The notes beneath the pieces are model-generated. The model saw only the letters and a list, made by a program, of their open reading frames with translations. It was not told the origin of the DNA and made no database searches. Position numbers and translations under genes: made by a program. DNA of 5,303 nt from a bacterium (GTDB taxonomy: Bacteria; UBA9089; CG2-30-40-21): the NCBI GenBank assembly GCA_030018795.1, contig JASEHA010000189.1:1-5303 (forward strand), written 5' to 3'. Positions 1-5,303 of this stretch are shown here, piece by piece (the first letter of the stretch is position 1; every line of letters begins with the position of its first letter).

Positions 1-1644
1 TATTTGTGGCGATTTTACCTCTGTACCATTAGAATACTCTATAGTGAGACGGTTAAGAGCACCCAGTTTGACCGTGATTGGCACAGTGGTAGTATAGATG
101 CCGTCTGTAGCAATAATACTGCCTATTCCGGGTGTGGTCAGATTGAAATAGGTGAATGTCCCATGTGTGGACGAAAGTGTTCCTATTCCCCCTGTAACTG
201 TCCATGTGCCAGGAACATTCTCAATCTCTCCGTCATAACCTTTAAGGCAGAGACACCATGTAGCATCTGTAGTTGTCTGAGTGGATTCTAATCTTGTACC
301 GTCAGGAAGGTCTATGTGTAATATTGGCTGGCTGCAAACACGAACAGGGATTGCCAGGGGATCTGATTCTATCTTCTGAGAGCCAATTGTTTCATAGGTT
401 TCGCAATAAACCGTATAAGTGCCAGCCGGGGAAAGTGAAAAGTAGTCTTTAACTGCAACCGAAGTTTGTTCAAAATCCTCAGGCTTAAGATTATCGAGAG
501 TAGTGTCGTTCATGCTGCCTGATACTTTTTTCCACAGGTATTTACCAAATTGTGCATTAGGATTAAAGGGACATTGAGAGGCTACTTGAAGCTGCAAATT
601 ACTCCCAGATACTATATTGACCCGATTGTTCAGTCCCTTTTGCGGGCTGACATGGATAGGCTGTGTTGGGTAATAGGCATTAGCCGAAACAGGAATATTA
701 ATATTATTATCGCCTGATATAAAATTGACGGTGCCGATATAAGTACCTGGACTGACAGAAGGCTGCAGCCACACCTCAACCATCTCAGTATCCTGTCCCA
801 TCAGCCATCCGCTTGACTTTGAGAACCTTATCCAGCTTTGATCTGCACTTATTTTCCAGCCCATACCATTGTCAGGACTGCCGATATTCTTGAATTGAAA
901 GGTTTTCTTTTGGGATTCATTATAAATTCTGGTAGAGGCATTGGTATTGAGATAGATATTGCCAAAATTAAACCCTCCTGTTGAACTAATTATTTCCAAT
1001 CTCTGAAGTTTAAGAATAACAGAAATCTGATTGATATCGATTGTAGCATCATCATCACCCGGTGCAGGACCAGAGCCATCAGGTGCAGAGATTTTTATCC
1101 GGATTTGCTTATCAAAGGGATTAATATAATAATCCTCACTCGGATAGATACCTATAGAGGTTATCGCGATTGTTCTATTGCTGCCATCCCCAGTTATTTC
1201 CATCTCTCCCCATTTATAATATACCTTGCGTCCTAAATTATAACAATCAAACCTTGGTGGCTCATTATTTGAACCACCATTCACACTGGCATAACTTGTA
1301 TTATCATATGTTATTTTTACCTGAAGCTGTTCAATAAGTTCGTTGTCGAGCATGCCATCAGGCACCTGAAAATAATAATACACATCCGCACCATTAAGCC
1401 TGACTGCATTACCAGAAATATCATCCACCTTCCCGTCTTCGTCAGCCAGGTTACAATGGGTATAATACTCTTGACCTGTAGCTGTCATGGTATACTCTGT
1501 CAGCGAAGGATTCGTATAGTTGCCACTGGCAATGATCTTGTGCCTATCCATATCAGCCAATACCCCTGGTGCTGTCAGCATTACAAATAAGATAGTTGAT
1601 ATGGCAATATTGCCTGCACTTTTCAGGTTCTGATATTTTTCCAT
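1..1644 (-). CDS. Exported BACON-like / bacterial Ig-like repeat protein (3' end missing)
   Basis: A minus-strand frame starts at ATG 1642-1644 and stays open for 548 codons to the left edge with no stop, so the C-terminus is outside. The start is well fixed: an in-frame TAA lies only six codons upstream (1660-1662), no GTG or TTG lies between, and AAAGGGGG sits 8 bases before the ATG. Residues 1-30 form a signal peptide with predicted cleavage after PGVLA. Residues 31-215 are beta-rich and aromatic (YYYF, VYYKW), acidic, and unrecognised. Residues about 245-325 match the BACON pattern (WKISADQSWIRFSKSSG, then SPGTYIGTVNF, then IPVSANA). Residues about 326-437 look Ig/PKD-like (SPAGTYTVYCETYE). 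Residues 438-528 look like a bacterial Ig domain (GTWTVTGGIGTLSS, TTPGIGSIIATDG), and another module seems to begin at 529. BACON domains are linked to carbohydrate or mucin binding in Bacteroidota, but binding here is inferred. No enzyme domain is visible. Confidence 0.9.
   Translation of the reverse strand, partial: MEKYQNLKSAGNIAISTILFVMLTAPGVLADMDRHKIIASGNYTNPSLTEYTMTATGQEYYTHCNLADEDGKVDDISGNAVRLNGADVYYYFQVPDGMLDNELIEQLQVKITYDNTSYASVNGGSNNEPPRFDCYNLGRKVYYKWGEMEITGDGSNRTIAITSIGIYPSEDYYINPFDKQIRIKISAPDGSGPAPGDDDATIDINQISVILKLQRLEIISSTGGFNFGNIYLNTNASTRIYNESQKKTFQFKNIGSPDNGMGWKISADQSWIRFSKSSGWLMGQDTEMVEVWLQPSVSPGTYIGTVNFISGDNNINIPVSANAYYPTQPIHVSPQKGLNNRVNIVSGSNLQLQVASQCPFNPNAQFGKYLWKKVSGSMNDTTLDNLKPEDFEQTSVAVKDYFSLSPAGTYTVYCETYETIGSQKIESDPLAIPVRVCSQPILHIDLPDGTRLESTQTTTDATWCLCLKGYDGEIENVPGTWTVTGGIGTLSSTHGTFTYFNLTTPGIGSIIATDGIYTTTVPITVKLGALNRLTIEYSNGTEVKSPQI
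61..333 (-). other. Bacterial Ig-like (Big-type) domain
   Basis: Residues about 438-528 of the left-hand protein. The run GTWTVTGGIGTLSS, then GTFTYF, then TTPGIGSIIATDG and VPITVKLGA is the usual pattern of Big-type modules in surface repeat proteins. A new module appears to start just after it (LNRLTIEYSNG), which suggests a tandem array continuing beyond the edge. Confidence 0.6.
670..912 (-). other. BACON-like domain
   Basis: Residues about 245-325 of the left-hand protein. Family-typical features are an N-terminal FKNIGSPDNG loop, two tryptophans around the core (W263 and W271 in WKISADQSW), the SSG turn, a VEVWLQPS strand, the SPGTYIGTVNF hairpin and a closing IPVSANA strand. BACON domains are usually 70-90 residues, which fits. 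The assignment is by pattern only; a generic Ig-like fold is the alternative. Confidence 0.7.
1555..1644 (-). other. N-terminal signal peptide of the BACON-like protein
   Basis: Residues 1-30 have a short N-region with two lysines (MEKYQNLK), a hydrophobic core (NIAISTILFVMLTAP) and a small-residue end (GVLA) before an acidic mature start (DMDRHK). This fits Sec export with signal peptidase I cleavage after Ala30. There is no lipobox cysteine, so it is not a lipoprotein. The core is moderately rather than strongly hydrophobic. Confidence 0.8.
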
Positions 1645-1652
1645 TGTTTGTG

Positions 1653-1660
1653 CCCCCTTT
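1653..1660 (-). promoter_or_regulatory. Ribosome binding site of the BACON-like gene
   Basis: On the minus strand AAAGGGGG ends 8 bases before the ATG at 1644. It is a G-rich variant of AGGAGG at normal spacing and supports this start. With the in-frame TAA at 1660-1662 it excludes any longer N-terminus. Confidence 0.65.
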
Positions 1661-1665
1661 TATTT

Positions 1666-1697
1666 TGGTGACAGGTAATCAGGTGATCACCTCACCA
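1666..1697. repeat. Inverted repeats at the gene junction
   Basis: A perfect 12-base palindrome, AGGTGATCACCT, lies at 1681-1692 over the TGA stop of the right-hand gene. Outer 6-base arms TGGTGA (1666-1671) and TCACCA (1692-1697) surround it, so alternative foldbacks are possible. In the minus-strand transcript the following bases are A-rich and then G-rich, not a U-run, so it is not a normal intrinsic terminator. Confidence 0.5.
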
Positions 1698-4600
1698 CCC
1701 CAATCTTCCCGGTACCCTTATAACTCCCTGCCCTGAACATGTAGATATAAATTCCACTGGCCACTCGGTCATTGGATTGATTACAGCCATTCCATTTAGC
1801 TGCCTCATTACCCTCATACTTTCCTGCTGACTGCTCCCCTAACTCCATCTTGCGTATCAGCTCACCAGCCAGATTGTATATCTCTATCTTTACATCCTCT
1901 GACCTTGCCAATTCATAGGAGAACCAAACCTCTCCGGTAGACGGATTAGGATAGCAGGATAATACCTTAGTCTCTCCAGCCAATGTTGGCACCTTAATGA
2001 TAAACCGTTCACCCTTCAGCAGGGTTTCATCTGTAGAGCGAATAGCCATTTGATAGGTGTAGGCAGTATCAGGAGATACATTAGTATCCACAAATCGAGT
2101 GGCATTTGCATCATCCACATGATACATGGTCATATTCTTGTTCTCATCCCAGCGAGTAATGGTATAGCCTTTGATATTGGGGTTATTCTGCGGCTGCCAG
2201 CAAATCACTACCTGCTGTGCTTTTGCCTCAGCCTGCACCCCAGCCAATGGGTTTATATCCAGCCGCTTTACCTGTATCTCAAACCTAACCTTAGTAATGA
2301 GCAGCGGGCTTGAGGTAAATTCAATCTGACGCACCTGACGCATATCCTGCCATTCTTCAGCCGTCGGAGCAGATAGATTCCCTATCACCCGATCACCCTC
2401 TTTTCCCACTCTCCTTATCGAGAGCACAACATCTCCTGGAATCTGGTTTATGGTTTTGTCCCATGAAAGGCTCATCGGGATATTTTGCTGGTCAGTATAC
2501 ACCTCTAATTGCCATGTGCGACTCTGGCCAGGTTCCATGCAAGGCTGGTAATCATGGTTATATTGACCTGCCTCTTCACCCCATTCAGGGTGATTGAAAT
2601 AGGCAGCCACAGTTTGAGCCATTATAGGCGGCTCCTTACTGTCAAGCATATCACAATCTTGCTCAGCATCCTGATGTGTACCAAGCATAGTAGCCCTATC
2701 TGCTGCCCCTGAAGAGGAGAGTTCAAGACCAAGGACAAACTGATCTGGCACCTCTTTTGCCATCAAAGGCGATGCCATGAATATAGGTGGTCTAAAGGAT
2801 GGCGGCAACTCTGGCATAGCTGTAATTTCACCATCAGGAACAGGGATGATAATCGATAAATCTTTCTTTTTCGTACGCAGCCAATAGCCTTGCCATGCCT
2901 CTAACCTATCATTCCTTGTTACTGCCAAATAGCTATCTGTTAAGCTGCCAACATCCCAGCGATAAAGCGTGCCTTCTATCAGTTCATTTGCCACTGCCTG
3001 AGTAAACCACATAGGTGTTGATGTTCCCTCCTGAATCTTCAAATTCGCTACATTTACCGGATTCAGGAATGGATTACCAATAGCATGCCAGCCTGAATGC
3101 TGCATTGTTACTGTGACAGGGAGCTGATTTCTGGCACCACCTACATCTACCTCCACATTCTGTTCCAGCCGGACAAAGTATCCATGCCCTGGCTGCAGAG
3201 CCACCTGACCAATATCAAGTGGATAGATATAGTAGCCAGCCAGTCTGGTATCATACTGATAAAGCTTGAACGGGTCAAAATCATCACCAAGGTTGACAAA
3301 CGGATCAGATCGCTGTGGCGTAATAGGCACAGAGAAGAACTTCCATCCCGTAGGTCCCTTATTAAATTCCCTGGCTACCAGCCCTATCTTCTGCATATCC
3401 AGCCGGAAATAGCGGCAATCTTCACCCTGATTGGTATAGGTATATGCTTCCATAGGTATTATCTCGCCAATTAGTTCATTGACCTCTACTTTAGTGGGAT
3501 CCAGCTTGATAACATTGGTTACAACGCCATAATTATTAAATTCCACTAATTGCATCACCTGATAATGTCTATCAGATTTAGTCAGCTTCAAAGACGGCTG
3601 AAACTTTATAGTCACCGTAGCACCATATTTGGCGTTACTCACCGCAAAAAACCAGTGATGTGAGAGTCTGCCGTCTGCCGGTCTGATATCGCGATCAAAT
3701 TCTATCCCTTTACGATTCAAGAAGTTCATCCGCAACTGATTTGCTAATGATGGCACTGCTCGGACATCCTGTTCATCCTCGACATCAAATGCCCCATATT
3801 TCACTGCAGCAATATTATTCCCATCCCTATTTGTTCCATCCTCAACACTAAGGGCAATTGACCAGGTGGGTTCAAAGGGTGCATCTGTGGTGCGGAATGT
3901 CCACATAAAGGCATTATCCAGCGGATTGCCAGCCAGGTCATGCACACCGCGATTGATCTTTACCTCTCCATCAACTTCTTCTATCTCATCAGTCTTAATC
4001 TCCGCCCGGTAGAAACCATTGGGCTGAAATGGCACAATTGGCACAAAGACAGCCTTACGCAACGCAGGGCTGTAAGATACATAGCCAGCAACCTGCTTAT
4101 TGTTATCCAGCAGATCAGTAACTATAAAGGTACGGTCAGTAAAATCCATAGCCCGCATATCATCTGTAAAGAGCACACTCAATTCACCGCGATAGATGCG
4201 TTTACTCTCGCGTTCCTGATAATCCGGGATTGAGGTTAGAACCGATGGCTTACTATCATCCACTAAGAAGACTACATTCGGCGGGTCCAAATCCGTATTG
4301 GGTTTATTTGCTTTATCTGTAGCCACAGCCCGCAAGGCATATTCACCCACACCCAGCTTCGCAATCTCAGCATCTATCCATTTAAAGGTGAATTCCCTTC
4401 GCGGGGGCCTGCGGTCAAGGTATTCAAACAGGGTTACCACATCGGTATTTGTCCCTTTCCAGACCATACCAGATAGATTCCGCCACGGTTCCCAGACCCC
4501 ACTCGGCTCTTTGGAGCGTATCTGGAGCTGGATATTGGCTATATCCATATCCTCGGAAACCACATCAATATTAAATGGTCCTTTTTTCATTGGATTATTC

Positions 4601-5303
4601 TTGTCTTTCTTCTCTGGAAAGAACACCGGGCTGACACGCTCACCTGCGTATGGTGCGGTTATAATTGCCCGAGGTGGCCGCAGATCAGCAAATGTGAGGG
4701 ATAATTTCATCTCTCTGGTTATCTGGTCATCTTCATCTTCACTAACACAAATGGTTACTGAATATTCTTTTTCCTCTGAATTCTCACTATCAATCTCCGG
4801 TGGATAGAGTGAAAGAACAACATTTGCCACTGGTGCTTCTTTGGAAAGCTCGACCCCATAAGGACCCTCATTTCCATTGAACCTTACGGTTAGATTATCT
4901 TCATTATCAGTGGCTGTGTCATAAAGCTTGAAATTAATCCCACTCGACTCTAATTTCCGTTCGCCGGTGTATTGGAGTTTAACCTTATAATGTGCTCCAT
5001 CACGATAATCAAACTTGCCCTCTATGTCCTTAACCAGCTCCAGGGTAACATCAACAGCCTTATTCGTGCCTTTTTCCCATGGGTCAGAGCTGCAACCACC
5101 CTCCTGGAAAAAGATAGGCGTTCCATAGGTTGGGTCTTGATAAACCATACAGGAGTAGTAATCGCCAACATCATCATCATTAAGGACAAATCCTATGCTT
5201 TGCTCGACAGACTTACCACTTTGAACCTCTTTACTAAGACCTACCCCAGACGATAACTGCACTTCATATTTAAACCATAACTTATCACCACCTTCTAATT
5301 TCA
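1687..5303 (-). CDS. Giant multidomain secreted/surface protein with Ig-like, FnIII-like and FlgD-like C-terminal modules (5' end missing)
   Basis: The frame is open from the right edge to a TGA at 1687-1689, giving about 1205 codons. A GTG at 5260-5262 could be taken as a start, but the frame continues upstream to the edge with normal coding sequence (KLEGGDKLWFKYEVQLSS), so the true start lies outside. Counting that GTG as residue 1, the order is: acidic beta-rich region 1-195; Ig-like 196-336 (ending YALRAVATDKAN); SbsA-type Ig 341-460 (HDLAGNPL...MWTFRT); beta-sandwich-like module 466-630; paired GW modules 639-810; second, divergent beta-sandwich-like module 840-1000; FnIII-like 1008-1093; FlgD-Ig/sorting-like module 1097-1191. 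No catalytic motif, LPXTG anchor or transmembrane helix is seen. These families normally act outside the cell in adhesion, in binding glycans or as stalks, so a structural or binding role is inferred. The substrate is unknown. It lies 42 bases upstream of another exported-protein gene, probably in one operon. Confidence 0.9.
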   Translation of the reverse strand, partial: KLEGGDKLWFKYEVQLSSGVGLSKEVQSGKSVEQSIGFVLNDDDVGDYYSCMVYQDPTYGTPIFFQEGGCSSDPWEKGTNKAVDVTLELVKDIEGKFDYRDGAHYKVKLQYTGERKLESSGINFKLYDTATDNEDNLTVRFNGNEGPYGVELSKEAPVANVVLSLYPPEIDSENSEEKEYSVTICVSEDEDDQITREMKLSLTFADLRPPRAIITAPYAGERVSPVFFPEKKDKNNPMKKGPFNIDVVSEDMDIANIQLQIRSKEPSGVWEPWRNLSGMVWKGTNTDVVTLFEYLDRRPPRREFTFKWIDAEIAKLGVGEYALRAVATDKANKPNTDLDPPNVVFLVDDSKPSVLTSIPDYQERESKRIYRGELSVLFTDDMRAMDFTDRTFIVTDLLDNNKQVAGYVSYSPALRKAVFVPIVPFQPNGFYRAEIKTDEIEEVDGEVKINRGVHDLAGNPLDNAFMWTFRTTDAPFEPTWSIALSVEDGTNRDGNNIAAVKYGAFDVEDEQDVRAVPSLANQLRMNFLNRKGIEFDRDIRPADGRLSHHWFFAVSNAKYGATVTIKFQPSLKLTKSDRHYQVMQLVEFNNYGVVTNVIKLDPTKVEVNELIGEIIPMEAYTYTNQGEDCRYFRLDMQKIGLVAREFNKGPTGWKFFSVPITPQRSDPFVNLGDDFDPFKLYQYDTRLAGYYIYPLDIGQVALQPGHGYFVRLEQNVEVDVGGARNQLPVTVTMQHSGWHAIGNPFLNPVNVANLKIQEGTSTPMWFTQAVANELIEGTLYRWDVGSLTDSYLAVTRNDRLEAWQGYWLRTKKKDLSIIIPVPDGEITAMPELPPSFRPPIFMASPLMAKEVPDQFVLGLELSSSGAADRATMLGTHQDAEQDCDMLDSKEPPIMAQTVAAYFNHPEWGEEAGQYNHDYQPCMEPGQSRTWQLEVYTDQQNIPMSLSWDKTINQIPGDVVLSIRRVGKEGDRVIGNLSAPTAEEWQDMRQVRQIEFTSSPLLITKVRFEIQVKRLDINPLAGVQAEAKAQQVVICWQPQNNPNIKGYTITRWDENKNMTMYHVDDANATRFVDTNVSPDTAYTYQMAIRSTDETLLKGERFIIKVPTLAGETKVLSCYPNPSTGEVWFSYELARSEDVKIEIYNLAGELIRKMELGEQSAGKYEGNEAAKWNGCNQSNDRVASGIYIYMFRAGSYKGTGKIGVVR
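1690..1974 (-). other. C-terminal FlgD-Ig / type-A-sorting-like domain
   Basis: Residues about 1097-1191, the extreme C-terminus of the right-hand protein. It shows CYPNPSTGEVWFSYEL, then VKIEIYNLAGELIRKMEL, KWNGCNQSNDRVASGIYIYMF and the end GKIGVVR. This pattern is shared by FlgD Ig-like modules and by the C-terminal sorting domains used by type IX secretion. A role in export or surface attachment is inferred. The residues alone do not separate the two families. Confidence 0.75.
1984..2241 (-). other. Fibronectin type III-like domain
   Basis: Residues about 1008-1093 of the right-hand protein. It has the FnIII core tryptophan (VVICWQPQNNPNIKGYTITR), the central RFVDTNVSPDTAYTYQMAIRS segment with its typical D-x-x-V-x-P-x-x-x-Y-x-Y pattern, and a closing strand before the C-terminal module. 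Such domains commonly act as spacers in secreted proteins. Confidence 0.75.
2263..2745 (-). repeat. Beta-sandwich-like module, copy 2 of an internal duplication
   Basis: Residues about 840-1000 of the right-hand protein. Landmarks match copy 1 in order: FVLGLELSSSG, MLGTHQDAEQDCD, AAYFN, YNHDYQP, TWQLEVYTDQ, PMSLSWDK, and a tail ending FEIQVKR. Identity is low, so the relation rests on the order and spacing of landmarks. The resemblance is to spacer modules next to FlgD-like tails in giant secreted proteins. Confidence 0.5.
2833..3348 (-). repeat. Tandem pair of GW modules
   Basis: Residues about 639-810 of the right-hand protein hold two similar half-modules. The first has GWKFFSVP, then LYQYD, then QPGHGYFVRL. 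The second has GWHAIGNPF, then LYRWD, then WQGYWLRT. Each half runs Gly-Trp, a Pro-containing turn, a Leu-Tyr-x-x-Asp strand, then Gly-Tyr-aromatic. This arrangement is familiar from secreted proteins of environmental bacteria but I cannot give it a function. Confidence 0.6.
3373..3867 (-). repeat. Beta-sandwich-like module, copy 1 of an internal duplication
   Basis: Residues about 466-630 of the right-hand protein. Landmarks are WSIALSVEDG, KYGAFDVEDEQD, FDRDIRPADG, HHWFFAVSNAKYGATVTI and a strand-rich tail to YFRLDMQK. The same order of landmarks recurs at 2263-2745, so I read these as diverged copies of one module. The family is unnamed to me. Confidence 0.5.
3883..4242 (-). other. SbsA-type Ig-like (Big_5-like) domain
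   Basis: Residues about 341-460 of the right-hand protein. Typical signs are LSVLFTDDMRAMDFTDRTF near the start, the middle strands VSYSPALRKAVFVPIVPFQPNGFYRAEI, and the family's ending GVHDLAGNPLDNAFMWTFRT. These domains occur in S-layer and other surface proteins and are structural. Confidence 0.8.
4255..4677 (-). other. Ig-like module
   Basis: Residues about 196-336 of the right-hand protein. It opens with a proline-rich linker (RPPRAIITAPYAGERVSP), has a strand pattern typical of extracellular Ig-like domains (FNIDVVSEDMDIANIQLQIR), and ends with GVGEYALRAVATDKANKPNTD, a common closing segment in such modules. The precise family is not certain. Confidence 0.55.

Noticed and set aside
4..291. 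Plus-strand open frame of 95 codons at the left edge.
   Set aside because: It lies entirely opposite the well-supported exported-protein gene, has cysteine-rich, low-quality sequence with no domain, and has no clear ribosome binding site.
1049..1058. CATCATCATC triplet run, also present at 5169-5178.
   Set aside because: In both places it encodes Asp-Asp-Asp in frame within an acidic loop. It is too short to be a meaningful microsatellite.
1405..1446. Possible dockerin or EF-hand calcium loop (DEDGKVDD) in the BACON-like protein.
   Set aside because: The acidic positions do not follow the dockerin spacing: the first and twelfth loop positions are not acidic, and no second copy follows.
1653..1697. 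Intrinsic terminator between the two genes.
   Set aside because: The potential hairpin is followed in the minus-strand transcript by A-rich and G-rich sequence instead of a U-run. The T-rich stretch is on the plus strand, where no gene ends.
2050..5256. Several plus-strand open frames of 67 to 169 codons.
   Set aside because: All lie inside the large minus-strand gene, which has clear domains throughout. Their products look like antisense shadows with no recognisable motif.
5260..5262. GTG as the start codon of the right-hand gene.
   Set aside because: The frame continues upstream to the window edge with coding-like sequence, no stop, and no Shine-Dalgarno sequence near this GTG. No signal peptide follows it.

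Overview
The window is almost entirely filled by two large genes on the minus strand, both cut by the window edges. They run tandemly (right to left) with only 42 bases between them, so they were probably transcribed together. There are no RNA genes, mobile elements, CRISPR arrays or convincing promoters or terminators, and no gene-free stretch over 300 bases.

Right-hand gene (1687-5303, upstream and cut at its 5' end): the last ~1205 codons of a very large, multidomain, probably extracellular protein. From N to C it shows acidic beta-rich sequence, an Ig-like module, an SbsA-type (Big_5-like) Ig module, a beta-sandwich-like module, a pair of 'GW...P...LYxxD...GYF/W' modules, a second divergent copy of the beta-sandwich-like module, a fibronectin-III-like module, and a C-terminal FlgD-Ig/type-A-sorting-like module with the 'YPNP ... 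SGIYIY ... GKIGVVR' pattern.

Left-hand gene (1-1644, downstream and cut at its 3' end): the first 548 codons of a second exported protein, running open to the edge with no stop. It has an N-terminal signal peptide, a beta-rich region I cannot assign, a BACON-like module, an Ig/PKD-like module and a bacterial Ig (Big-like) module, and a further module may be starting at the edge.

The organism is most likely an uncultured bacterium. FlgD-like C-terminal modules with 'YPNP', SbsA-type Ig domains, GW pairs and BACON/Big chains are typical of giant secreted proteins of environmental candidate phyla and of the Bacteroidota/FCB side of the tree, but the window has no taxonomic marker and this is inference. 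The base composition looks moderate, somewhat AT-rich.

Together the pair looks like a locus for cell-surface or secreted adhesion or carbohydrate-binding proteins. No catalytic domain is visible, and nothing here demonstrates a new defence, mobile or RNA system. The points most worth following are the nested internal duplication in the right-hand protein, its C-terminal sorting-like domain, the unassigned N-terminal domains of both proteins, and the inverted repeats at the gene junction.
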